From assembly GCF_018100925.1 (NCBI RefSeq), contig NZ_JAGJEH010000001.1:186001-250000 (forward strand): a DNA stretch of 64,000 bases. Direction: 5' to 3'. Made by a program: the position numbers and the translations under genes. Below are positions 17,665 through 26,048 of this stretch, one piece after another. Each line of letters opens with the position of its first letter. Position 1 is the stretch's first letter. The stretch is from Pseudoalteromonas luteoviolacea. GTDB taxonomy: Bacteria > Pseudomonadota > Gammaproteobacteria > Enterobacterales > Alteromonadaceae. The notes beneath the pieces are model-generated. The model saw only the letters and a program-made list of their open reading frames with translations, was not told where the DNA came from and made no database searches.

Positions 17665-19968
17665 CTATTTACTGATCACATAGGACTTGGGCGGCTCTGC
17701 TCCTAATAAATGACGCACAAAATAATCCCAACGCTGCCTAACAAAATATGGGTTTTTATCAAGTACGTGCCCCATATTAGGGTAAATCATCAAGTCAAAG
17801 TCCTTGTTGGCTTTCATTAGAGCGTCAGCCAGTTGTAAAGTTGCTGCTGGATGCACATTGGTGTCCAACTCGCCATGAGCAATAAGTAATTTACCTTGTA
17901 AATGTTTAGCCCAGTTTAAGTTTGATTGTGCTTCCCACTCCGGTGTTTCTGGGTAGCCCATCCACATTTCATTCCAACCAGCCTTGTCCACTCTAAAGTC
18001 ATGATTACCTGATGCTGATACGCCCACTTTGAAAAAGTCTGGATACTTAAACATCGCATGCGCTGTATCGTAACCACCGGCACTAAAGCCAAAAATGCCT
18101 ACTCTGTTAAGATCCAGAAAGTCAAAGCGTTTGCCAAGCTGTTTAATTGCAGTAACGTGATCATCACTGCCACCACTTAAATTTTTAAAAGAGTATTCAT
18201 GGAACTCACGGCCGCGCTTGTTAGTGCCTCGGCCATCCATTTTTATGACTACAAACCCAAGTTCAGCGAGTGCATTCGCTTGGCTGCGATAGGTTACAAA
18301 TGATTTAGGCGTAAAAAAGTTGTGTGGTCCGGTATATATGTCATCAATTACCGGGTACTTTTTATTGGGGTCAAAGTTCGAGGGTAAATACATCAAGCCA
18401 TATAAAGGCGTTTTACCATCACCTGCAAGGACTGAAAATGGCTTAGGTGGTTGCCATCCCAACGCGAATAGCGCGCTAGTATCGGCTTTTTGTAATGTTC
18501 GAATAACTTTACCATTTTGGGTGCTACGTAATATTGAAATAGGGGCTTGTGTGGTGGTCGAATAGGTATCTATAAAGTACTTAAAGTCAGGCGATATTCG
18601 AGTGTCATGCTCGGCAACTTCAGGAGTCAGTAATGTTAAGTTGCGACCATCTAGATCCACCCTGTAAAGATGACGAAGGTAAGGATCTCTATCTGTTTCT
18701 CTGCCAGACGCCTCAAAGTAGACTTGCTGCTTTTTGGTATCTACACCACGTATAACGCGAACCGTCATATTCCCTTTGGTAATCGCATTTTTCAGCTTGC
18801 CATCAACAGAGTTGTACAGATATAAATGTTGATAGCCATCTCTTTGTGAGCTCCAAATAAAAGCGTTTAGCTCTGGTAGTGCCCAATATTGCTGTACCCA
18901 AGGATCGACGTATTTATCATCGCGCTCTTCAACCAGCACACGCACTTTGGCTGTTTTAGGGTTAACTTCACGCATGAAGTACTGACGGTTTCCTCTAAAT
19001 CGGTTGTGGTAGACAAACTTACCGTCTTCTTGCCACCACCCCCATAGGGCTGCACCATAGTAGGTTTGCATGACAGGGGGAGCCTTTAAGCGTGTAACCG
19101 TTTTGTCTTCAGCATTGATCAGCATCAAGTGCGCGGAGGGTAGCTGCTCTTCGGCCGCTGATGGGTAATAGAACTCAGTGGTTTCTGGCCGTTTTCCTCG
19201 TTGGTGAGATGCCCGAACGAGTGCATATTTACCTGTGTTACGGCGGTCAAGCTGATAGGTCATTACATATTGACTATCTTCGGACCAATTGGCATAAACT
19301 TGTTTAGGTTGATATGGCTTATCATCGCGAAGGTCATTTGCAGGGTTTGGGTGCATAAGCCCATAGGGAAAGCCTTCGGTTCCATCAGTCGTCAGCTGTG
19401 TTTTTGAGCCAGTTTTTAGACTCGTCAACACTAGGTTATATTGTTCAACGGTCAGTTTCCATTGGCCATCGGGGGATGTTCCTGGCTCTTTCGCTAAGCT
19501 GGCATTTTTATTTGGTGAGCAGATATATAGTTTGATATCACACTGAAATTTTTTGTCGTGGATAGTAAAGCTAATTAATGGCAGTTCTACGTTCAAAGAT
19601 TCCAAAGAGAGTGGGTCTTTCTCTGCATTTTCAACCCCGGAGTGAAGCAAAGCACTTGCTAGTTTTTTATGATCAAATAACGGTTTTTGTAGGTTATTTA
19701 GCGGGTCGACATAGATATATTTGTATCCTTGGTGATTTTTCTGTTTAAACCAAAAAGCATTCCCCTCACCAATCCAGTTGGGGGCTAGCTTAGTATTCTT
19801 TACCAATGGTATTAAATTTTGCGGTAAAAACTGTTCCGCTCTTTGATAATCAGAGTCTCGTATACTTAACTTTTCTATCGGCTCTATATTAGTAGAGTTC
19901 AAGTTGCTTTGACATGCAGCTAAAAGGCTGACAGCTGCCATTAAAGCTACACTTTTGCTTTGTGACAT
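17665..19968 (-). CDS. S9 family peptidase, DPP-IV type, lipoprotein
   Basis: 767 residues. The signal ends in the lipobox LLAAC near residue 19, so the mature protein is lipidated. The long N-terminal part is the DPP-IV beta-propeller (PF00930-like, with repeated WxxD and YxxRWSxDG-type strands). The C-terminal hydrolase has the triad: Ser629 in GFSAGGYD, Asp702 in HGELDTN and His734 in PNMGH. It should release dipeptides, often X-Pro, from peptides in the periplasm or at the surface. Monocistronic; a palindromic site lies at about 20104-20132 upstream. Confidence 0.9.
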   Translation of the reverse strand: MSQSKSVALMAAVSLLAACQSNLNSTNIEPIEKLSIRDSDYQRAEQFLPQNLIPLVKNTKLAPNWIGEGNAFWFKQKNHQGYKYIYVDPLNNLQKPLFDHKKLASALLHSGVENAEKDPLSLESLNVELPLISFTIHDKKFQCDIKLYICSPNKNASLAKEPGTSPDGQWKLTVEQYNLVLTSLKTGSKTQLTTDGTEGFPYGLMHPNPANDLRDDKPYQPKQVYANWSEDSQYVMTYQLDRRNTGKYALVRASHQRGKRPETTEFYYPSAAEEQLPSAHLMLINAEDKTVTRLKAPPVMQTYYGAALWGWWQEDGKFVYHNRFRGNRQYFMREVNPKTAKVRVLVEERDDKYVDPWVQQYWALPELNAFIWSSQRDGYQHLYLYNSVDGKLKNAITKGNMTVRVIRGVDTKKQQVYFEASGRETDRDPYLRHLYRVDLDGRNLTLLTPEVAEHDTRISPDFKYFIDTYSTTTQAPISILRSTQNGKVIRTLQKADTSALFALGWQPPKPFSVLAGDGKTPLYGLMYLPSNFDPNKKYPVIDDIYTGPHNFFTPKSFVTYRSQANALAELGFVVIKMDGRGTNKRGREFHEYSFKNLSGGSDDHVTAIKQLGKRFDFLDLNRVGIFGFSAGGYDTAHAMFKYPDFFKVGVSASGNHDFRVDKAGWNEMWMGYPETPEWEAQSNLNWAKHLQGKLLIAHGELDTNVHPAATLQLADALMKANKDFDLMIYPNMGHVLDKNPYFVRQRWDYFVRHLLGAEPPKSYVISK

Positions 19969-20557
19969 TGACCATACTCCTTACTTTTTATATCAATTTA
20001 TCTGCACTCCAAATGTTCAGTATTTATTATATCTAAAAGACTCAACGTAGCCTTTGGCAGTAAGAACATTGACGTTTGTGGTACAAGCTAACTATATCGC
20101 AACACACAATTGTATACAATATCCAATTGTGTAAGTCTGGAAAGGTAAGAGAGCTTGTATGCATGACATTGAGTAGGGCGCGTAAAATAGCACCTCTTCA
20201 AATTTAGGTTTGTCTACGACGACGTTACCCTATTTATCCTTAAACAAAATCTAGGAATTCATCCAAAATAGATAGGAGCGGTCAGTTTTGGTACTATGGC
20301 GTCTTTTTTCAGATCTAGCCTTACAGGCTCTAACAATGTTGATTGAGATATTTAGAAATCACCTCTCGTTGTTTACAGGAGGTTAGGGTGTTGATAACAC
20401 AAAGTTTAGCTAGTAAGTTGCTAAAATTAATTAATAAATCAGCTTAATTTTTTACTACAGAGTATTTAAGATGGGCAAAAATATCAGGTTTTGTGCGTGT
20501 TTTTGTAAGTTTTTCCTACTATTTTGAGCTTTTTAGTGTGGTTATATACGAGTTCTT
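19969..20557. other. intergenic region with palindromic sites
   Basis: Divergent spacer of about 590 bases. Apart from the operator-like repeat at 20104-20132 and a core-like GTTATAT at 20541-20547 just before the next gene, I see nothing coding. Confidence 0.4.
20104..20132. promoter_or_regulatory. nested palindrome, operator-like
   Basis: ACACAATTG and CAATTGTGT form outer arms, and ATTGTATACAAT inside the left part is itself a perfect 12-base palindrome. TTGTATACAA-type sites are typical of GntR-family operators. It lies about 140 bases upstream of the S9 peptidase gene. Confidence 0.35.
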
Positions 20558-21040
20558 ATGAAGAAATTATTTATTGCTTTTTCAATGTTATTTTCAATTT
20601 CAATTAGTGCAAATGAAATTGTAGAGGAAATCCTTCAATTAGAGGGCGGGGAAGCTGAGTATAACAAAGTCATTGAGCAAAATTCATTTATGATGAGAAG
20701 CTTCGATTTTGGAACATGTGATGCAGATGGAAATTATCAGCTTCAAGATCTAGAAACTGAGTTTAAAAATAAACAAGAAAAATTAAAAGAGAAGTACCTG
20801 TCTTGGGATGTTTATAAGGCTAACATTATTAACGCATATGAAAATACATACACAGAACAAGAGTTATTGGGGTTAAGGGACTTTCTAAGAAGCCCAATCG
20901 GAAAGAGTATTTTAGAAAAAAGACATCAATTATTTCTACTGTCAGGTCAATCGAATCAACGTAATGTTGAAAAGTATATAAATGAAAACAAAAAGCTTTG
21001 GGACGAGTTTGGTAAAAGGCTAGACCAGTTGATTGAATAA
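20558..21040 (+). CDS. DUF2059-domain secreted protein
   Basis: 160 residues with a signal peptide (FIAFSMLFSISISANE). The C-terminal part, about residues 85-155, has the DUF2059 pattern: YENTYTEQELLGLRDFLRSP followed by IGKSILEKR and a helical end. DUF2059 proteins are small periplasmic helical proteins of unknown role. It is a lone gene at the start of a second cassette-like stretch. Confidence 0.7.
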   Translation: MKKLFIAFSMLFSISISANEIVEEILQLEGGEAEYNKVIEQNSFMMRSFDFGTCDADGNYQLQDLETEFKNKQEKLKEKYLSWDVYKANIINAYENTYTEQELLGLRDFLRSPIGKSILEKRHQLFLLSGQSNQRNVEKYINENKKLWDEFGKRLDQLIE

Positions 21041-21343
21041 ATCACACAACAAAGCCGTAAACTTGTCCAAATTCCAGCTTGATATGCCTGTTCACTTGTT
21101 GTTTCTTTTTATAACTAGGGAAAATGTATTTCGCGAAGTTAATCAAAACTGATGCAAAATGCTGCATGTTTTTGACAATGAGGTTTTACAGTAATACTTT
21201 AAGGGATTACATCAATAGCATCTCGGTCCAGGCCGTTACATAACACGCTGTTGGAGATGAAAAAAGCATAGTTGGCTGCGACTATAGGCAACTATTTTCA
21301 CCCGCTTACGGCGATCTTATATGTCATAAAGAGGTTGATCCAA

Positions 21344-21976
21344 TTGACGATTGAAAAAAAAGAAATACCTGCGGAACTTAAAGGCTGGAATTGGGGAGCG
21401 TTTTTCTTGAACGTAATTTGGGGAATTCGCTTTAAAACATACCGTGCTTTATGGGTTTTCGTGCCATTTGTTAACTTGGTTATGCCTTTTGTGTTGGGAC
21501 TAAAAGGTAATGAGTGGGCTTGGCAAAACAATCATTGGAACAGCGTCGAGGAATTTAAAAAGTCACAAAGAAGATGGTCTGTTGCATCCATATTGATAGT
21601 CGGAGTCAGCTTTGTGTTTCTAAGCCTTGTGCAACTTAATGTGTTCTCTTCTTTTAAAGAATCAGAAGCAACCAAATTAGCACTGAATACGGCGGAACAA
21701 GCCCAAAGCTTTCAGAAAAACATAGGTATGCCATACGAAATAAGTTTTATAAAAGGTACTAAACATGAAGTCCAGACAGTAGATTCTGTGCCTGAGCATG
21801 AGCTACCTCCAAATACTGTACATATGCTATACGACATAGAAGGGCAGAGAGGTTCTGGTGTGATTGAGTTTAAAGCGTCTCAAAAGGCTGGTAATTCGTG
21901 GCGCCTGACTTGTATAAAGCTAACATATGCACCGGATCAAACTGTGGATATTTTGGTTCCGTGCAAGAGTGACTAA
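21344..21976 (+). CDS. membrane protein with Coa1/Tim21-like C-terminal domain
   Basis: 210 residues from TTG 21344, chosen because AAAGAGG lies nine bases upstream and because related proteins begin just before the ELKGWNWGAFFLN motif; an earlier TTG at 21272 is in frame. The N-terminus has two hydrophobic helices and the KGNEWAWQNNHW motif. A third helix (ILIVGVSFVFLSLVQL) precedes an extracytoplasmic domain ending GSGVIEFKASQKAGNSWRL, which resembles the Coa1/Tim21 fold. Function unknown. Confidence 0.6.
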   Translation: MTIEKKEIPAELKGWNWGAFFLNVIWGIRFKTYRALWVFVPFVNLVMPFVLGLKGNEWAWQNNHWNSVEEFKKSQRRWSVASILIVGVSFVFLSLVQLNVFSSFKESEATKLALNTAEQAQSFQKNIGMPYEISFIKGTKHEVQTVDSVPEHELPPNTVHMLYDIEGQRGSGVIEFKASQKAGNSWRLTCIKLTYAPDQTVDILVPCKSD

Positions 21977-22065
21977 AAATAAGTCGCTATGGCAGTTTTG
22001 GTGAGAAGCTTAGAATGTTTGATAAGAAAAGAGCTGCCAAGCAGCTTAACGCATCGTTGTTATAT
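21972..22065 (+). repeat. possible attC-like element
   Basis: AAGTCGCTATGGCAG pairs imperfectly with CTGCCAAGCAGCTT, and the right end carries a core-like GTTATAT (22059-22065) just before the receiver gene. The left core is degenerate. Confidence 0.35.
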
Positions 22066-22079
22066 GTAGAAGGTTACTG

Positions 22080-22424
22080 TTGAAAATACTTTATGTCGAA
22101 AATCACAAGGCTTTTATATCTGCGGTAAAAAGAGAATTTTTATCTGACCATGATGTTGAAGTAGCGCCTGATATCAATTCAGCCAAAGCTATGTTTAATG
22201 ATTCCTATCACTTGGTGTTGTGTGACTATGATTTAGATGATGGGAAAGGCACTGAAGTGGTTTCGTATATCAGAGAGTTAAGTGCAACTGTTCCTATCAT
22301 CGCGGCCTCGTCACATGAAAGAGGAAATAGCCTCTTGATTCAAGCCGGAGCCAATATTATTTGCGGTAAAATGGACTTTCGGTCCTTGCCTAACTGCATA
22401 GATAGAATTATCAATGAAATATAA
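22080..22424 (+). CDS. stand-alone response regulator receiver domain
   Basis: 114 residues starting with TTG. It is a single CheY-like domain: strand ILYVEN with acidic Glu7, phosphoacceptor Asp49 in VLCDYDLDDGKG, and a late ICGK strand with the conserved Lys. There is no output domain, so it would act by binding a partner. The neighbouring genes contain no histidine kinase. It is bounded on both sides by attC-like repeats, suggesting a mobile cassette gene. Confidence 0.8.
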   Translation: MKILYVENHKAFISAVKREFLSDHDVEVAPDINSAKAMFNDSYHLVLCDYDLDDGKGTEVVSYIRELSATVPIIAASSHERGNSLLIQAGANIICGKMDFRSLPNCIDRIINEI

Positions 22425-22521
22425 CAAACGAATTTAGCAATGGGAGCTAGACAGTAGGTCTGTGCTTCTATATTGCTAGGTTTAATCTAGTTTTTTGTGC
22501 CTCTTATTTGAGGCGTTATAC
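22419..22521 (+). repeat. attC-like imperfect palindrome
   Basis: Starts at ATATAAC overlapping the stop of the receiver gene and ends with GTTATAC. The central stem pairs AGC-AGAC with GTCT-GCT. Its length (103 bases) and end heptamers match the element at 3889-3992 almost exactly, although the interiors differ. The next gene starts 13 bases beyond. Confidence 0.5.
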
Positions 22522-22534
22522 GTACAAGGTGAAT

Positions 22535-22915
22535 ATGCCCAAGTATAGATGGCTTTGCTTATATTGCGAACATGATAACTCTGAAAGAACAGAGTTTTGC
22601 GCACACTGCGGTACAAGCGCGACAGCAACTGCATATGAAATTGAAGCGAGAGAATTTTTAGCTAAAAAAATTCTAAGTGACGAGGAAGGCTGCTCGAAAT
22701 GCAGTAATACAGCTCATTCGATTGAATTTAGTGAAGACCCGTGGGAGTATTTCGATTCAAGACAAAGCCCCCTTCTCAGAGCCATGTATATCTCGATAAA
22801 GTGTAAAAAATGTCAGCATACGCAAAAAGTAGAATATGCAGTACCTACACTGCGAAAGCTATATCGAAGGCTTTTTAATCAAGATATTAAAAGCCAGTGG
22901 TGGCTAAAACGTTAG
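22535..22915 (+). CDS. zinc-ribbon hypothetical protein
   Basis: 126 residues from ATG 22535 (AAGGTGAAT upstream). Three CxxC knuckles are visible: CLYC and CAHC near the start, forming a first zinc ribbon, then CSKC at about residue 50 and CKKC at about residue 90, forming a second. A basic C-terminus follows (LRKLYRRLF). This suggests a small nucleic-acid- or protein-binding zinc protein. No family name recognised. Confidence 0.6.
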   Translation: MPKYRWLCLYCEHDNSERTEFCAHCGTSATATAYEIEAREFLAKKILSDEEGCSKCSNTAHSIEFSEDPWEYFDSRQSPLLRAMYISIKCKKCQHTQKVEYAVPTLRKLYRRLFNQDIKSQWWLKR

Positions 22916-23033
22916 AGTTTATTGCAAAGTCATTGATGGCGAATACATTATATTTGGCTTATGGTCGTTCCTCGCTTATTATGGGTAAACTATAAACTCC
23001 CATTTAACAACGTTAGATTACTAAGGATAGGCT

Positions 23034-23543
23034 TTGCGTTTAATAACTTTAATACAAGTTTTATTATTTATTTTCCCATCACTTGTGTATAGTAAATCCA
23101 CGATAGAGTCATCTTTAACAATTGATCTTTATTCTAAAAAAAGCGTTGTAGATGGTAGTTTTATTGTTAGTGAAATGGTTCGTAACGGATACTTTCATAT
23201 TGAACCAACTCAGAGGGTAGATTATACAAGTTACTATTTTCCAATTAGGAATATAAAAGTCCTTGGTTATGACTTAGTCTATTTCAATTATGAGCATATG
23301 GAAAAGTATGTAGGTTGCTGTGTTAATCGTGGAACCTCAGTTGTACTGTATATCAAGTCTGGACAGTCTCAGCAAAAATTAGAACAGTTTGCAAAAACGA
23401 ATCTATGCGAAATAAAATCGGCGGAATGGATATATACGCCCAAGTCAATAAAAGAACTTTTGATTCAAAAAGAAGTAAACCTGTCTAATCTTGTGGAGCT
23501 ATCATGCAAGGAAACTGATAGGGTATACGCTGAAAGTACGTAG
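23034..23543 (+). CDS. secreted hypothetical protein
   Basis: 169 residues, starting at TTG with AAGGAT upstream. A signal peptide is clear (LITLIQVLLFIFPSLVYSKS). The mature part is mixed alpha/beta with a GCC pair near residue 95 and further cysteines towards the end, compatible with disulfides in the periplasm. A perfect integron-type core GTTAGAT (23012-23018) lies just upstream. No known family. Confidence 0.55.
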   Translation: MRLITLIQVLLFIFPSLVYSKSTIESSLTIDLYSKKSVVDGSFIVSEMVRNGYFHIEPTQRVDYTSYYFPIRNIKVLGYDLVYFNYEHMEKYVGCCVNRGTSVVLYIKSGQSQQKLEQFAKTNLCEIKSAEWIYTPKSIKELLIQKEVNLSNLVELSCKETDRVYAEST

Positions 23544-23644
23544 TCAAAAATGCGGCAAATGTGGAACAGTAGAAAATAGACTCTTTTAACTTGTGCCTGT
23601 CCGTTTTATTTTCTCAGCTACATTAGGCTGGTTGAAACCGAGTT

Positions 23645-24037
23645 ATGAGTATCACAATGAATAGAGTACTACCCCTTATATTTAGTTTTATACTGGCTTC
23701 GTGCAGCAGTGAAGAGTATTCGGTTGTGGAAGCGGCTTCTGACGCATGTAATTTTCGACTTTCCCAGAATGTAATTGAAATAGAAAGGCAAATAAAAGCC
23801 ATCGAAGAGATATCAATTCAGGGTGGTGTCTATATTGAGCAGGGAGTGTTGAAAATATCACCTCAAGAGTTTCAGTCCTTGAGGGAAAGTCTAGAATCCA
23901 ATATGTTTTACTCATCAGAGGAAGGTGAGTTGGAGATAAAATACTTAAGAGAGAATATTAAAATCGATAGGTGCTATGGAAGTTGTGGTCTAGCTAAGAA
24001 AGGGGCAATCGTCAGTTATAGTCTTGAGTGTAGCTAG
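23645..24037 (+). CDS. small lipoprotein of unknown function
   Basis: 130 residues (126 if the ATG at 23657 is used). The signal region ends in ILASC, a fair lipobox. The mature part is helical and charged, followed by a C-terminal section with three cysteines (CYGSC and a late C). No family recognised. Confidence 0.5.
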   Translation: MSITMNRVLPLIFSFILASCSSEEYSVVEAASDACNFRLSQNVIEIERQIKAIEEISIQGGVYIEQGVLKISPQEFQSLRESLESNMFYSSEEGELEIKYLRENIKIDRCYGSCGLAKKGAIVSYSLECS

Positions 24038-24072
24038 TGTTCACGAAAAAAGCAGCATAGTAGGGAGTAGCT

Positions 24073-24297
24073 ATGGAATTCGGACGGTTTATGTCTGCTA
24101 AGAAGCTATCACAGGAAGTGAATTCATCGGAAATAATATCGATGACTTTAATGGAATTACTCAGAACCTGTTACAGGATCAAAGACGCAAAAAGTTTGGC
24201 TTGCGTTTATTCTTCGCTTAGTTTAGCTTGCAGAATTCTACTAACGAGTTGTATTAAAAACTGTTCAGTTCCATGGTGGCGATCTTTAAGCGGATAA
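24073..24297 (+). other. uncertain short coding region or remnant
   Basis: A 74-residue open frame with GGGAG upstream of its ATG. A second frame across the same bases (EFIGNNIDDFNGITQNLLQD) also looks protein-like, suggesting a frameshifted gene. Neither version resembles a family I know. Confidence 0.3.
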
Positions 24298-24398
24298 TTA
24301 TTGGTCTTAACACTTTCATGTTTAAGCTACTCCCTAATTCTACATTATGGCCAACTAAATTCTGTCTTTTAACAGAGCGCTAAAATATAAGGATGAAA

Positions 24399-24956
24399 AT
24401 GGAAACTAAGGATGAAGTTGTATTTCCTAACATGCAGTTGAGTCATATTGAGTTATATGTCCAAGATCTAGCTAAGATGGAAACCTTCTATACGAGTAAA
24501 TTAGGTTTTGTTGTCACTGACCGAGGTGAAGGTCAAAACGGTATGGTTTTTTTAAGCCGTAGCCCGCAAGAGCACCATCAAATTGTTTTAAGTCCAATGC
24601 AATCACGCAGGACTCTTGAAAGTCCAATTGATCACATCTCTTTTAGAGTGAAAAATATTGATGAATTGAAGCTTTTTAATTCATCGTTAAAGTCGGTTTC
24701 TGGAATTCGTTTACAAGCGGTATCTCATGGTACAACTTGGTCTATCTATTTTTATGATCCCGAAAACAATAGATTTGAAATTTTCACAGATACACCGTGG
24801 TATGTTAATCAGCCATGTAAGTTTGCTGTAAATTTAGAATTATCCAATGAAGAGCTAATCAAATTTACGGAGAATGAGATTAAAAATATGCGAGGGTTTT
24901 CGTCAAAAAGTGATTGGGAAATAGTTCATAAAAAAAATTTAGGAGCGCTTGGTTAG
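24399..24956 (+). CDS. VOC-superfamily (glyoxalase/ring-cleavage dioxygenase-like) protein
   Basis: 185 residues from ATG 24399 (AAGG six bases before; the ATG at 24393 leaves no spacing). One full VOC module is visible: HIELYVQDLAKMETFY with the first metal His, HHQIVL, DHISFRV with a second His, then GTTWSIYFYDPENNRFEIF with the metal Glu. The layout resembles catechol-2,3-dioxygenase-type VOC enzymes. About 50 residues of helical tail follow. Substrate unknown; no aromatic pathway genes are nearby. Confidence 0.75.
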   Translation: METKDEVVFPNMQLSHIELYVQDLAKMETFYTSKLGFVVTDRGEGQNGMVFLSRSPQEHHQIVLSPMQSRRTLESPIDHISFRVKNIDELKLFNSSLKSVSGIRLQAVSHGTTWSIYFYDPENNRFEIFTDTPWYVNQPCKFAVNLELSNEELIKFTENEIKNMRGFSSKSDWEIVHKKNLGALG

Positions 24957-25018
24957 CCATGTCCTTTCAAGGCACTTAAGGGAGCTCATTGCTACCGATA
25001 TCTTTGAGCTGAGGAACC

Positions 25019-25052
25019 TTACACCTAGCACCATCAAATGCACTAGGTGTAA
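25019..25052. terminator. hairpin at the 3-prime end of the RiPP cluster
   Basis: TTACACCTAG and CTAGGTGTAA form a perfect 10-base stem with a 14-base loop, 11 bases past the stop of the reductase gene. No strong U-tract follows on the minus strand, so terminator function is likely but not certain. Confidence 0.55.
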
Positions 25053-25062
25053 AAAGTCATCG

Positions 25063-26034
25063 TTACGCCGCACAATTCTCTTTAGCTGATGGTTGTAACT
25101 CCATCAATACAGTTTGCCATAACCCACTCAACCCTAACAAGTAATGTGGTTGCTGGTAAACAGGCTGTGCTTCCCCTTGGATAGTGGCGGCGAGTGTTGC
25201 AATAGCTGCGAGGTTGCATTGGTCTCTGTGGTGCATTAACTGTTGTTGATCCATAGGTGCAAGCTCAATGGGCATGTAGGTTTTCCATGATTCAGCGGGT
25301 AAGCTATGACTTGAAGGAAACCAACTTAAAGGGCCTGTAGTTTCACTGAGAGTCAAAGTGCCATGAGAAAATAGCGCAGAGAACTGGTGGTTCAAAAAAG
25401 TGGCGCTGCCGTCATCTTCAGCGGACGAAAAGTTTTGACATAAAACAGACACGGAGAGGCTATTATTTTTAAGCATCACAGGCTGAAATGCCATCGGTTC
25501 GCCATTGTATTTAATTATCTCCAATCCTTCAAATCCACCTAGTGCACGACCCAAAAGATCCAGTGCCGAATATAAAGTTCTTAAATTGGCACCTATGGCA
25601 TAGTGCATACAGCCAGCCCCCTGTTGATATGCTGCAAGTACTGACTGTAAAAATGCTTGCGGCGCATAGAGATCGGCAAAGTGCCCGTTGACATGAAAAT
25701 ATGCTTGGTGTTGCTTGGCAAGTGCGAGAGCTTCTTTCACAAAGGCTTGATCAACGGGATGCTCACATAATACTGACACTCCCATTTTTAACAAAGACAA
25801 GACAATTGTTTTTCCTGCATCCCCAGATATTGCAACACAAGCAATATCAATATTGTCAGCCGGTATAGCGGCAACATCCGTATAGTATGGTACCCCAATT
25901 TGCTTGGCAATTTGTTGAGAGTGCTCACTGCCTTTTGATAAGACGCCGACACATGACAAGCTATGTTGCGAAAAGTGAGTTAATGCGCGAATGTAGGTGG
26001 AACCATAGTGGGTACCGCACACGAGTACTTTCAT
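25063..26034 (-). CDS. thiazolinyl imide reductase-like (Gfo/Idh/MocA) oxidoreductase
   Basis: 323 residues. It opens with a Rossmann strand and loop, VLVCGTHYGSTYIRAL, typical of Irp3/PchG-type thiazolinyl imide reductases, followed by GVPYYTDV and VSVLCEHPVDQ, all characteristic of that branch of the Gfo/Idh/MocA superfamily. In siderophore assembly lines these enzymes use NADPH to reduce a thiazoline to a thiazolidine. Here the gene sits 14 bases downstream of a YcaO cyclodehydratase, so reduction of ring products in a RiPP is the natural inference. Good AAGGAAAA site. Last gene of the cluster. Confidence 0.75.
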   Translation of the reverse strand: MKVLVCGTHYGSTYIRALTHFSQHSLSCVGVLSKGSEHSQQIAKQIGVPYYTDVAAIPADNIDIACVAISGDAGKTIVLSLLKMGVSVLCEHPVDQAFVKEALALAKQHQAYFHVNGHFADLYAPQAFLQSVLAAYQQGAGCMHYAIGANLRTLYSALDLLGRALGGFEGLEIIKYNGEPMAFQPVMLKNNSLSVSVLCQNFSSAEDDGSATFLNHQFSALFSHGTLTLSETTGPLSWFPSSHSLPAESWKTYMPIELAPMDQQQLMHHRDQCNLAAIATLAATIQGEAQPVYQQPHYLLGLSGLWQTVLMELQPSAKENCAA

Positions 26035-26048
26035 AATGTTTTCCTTTT

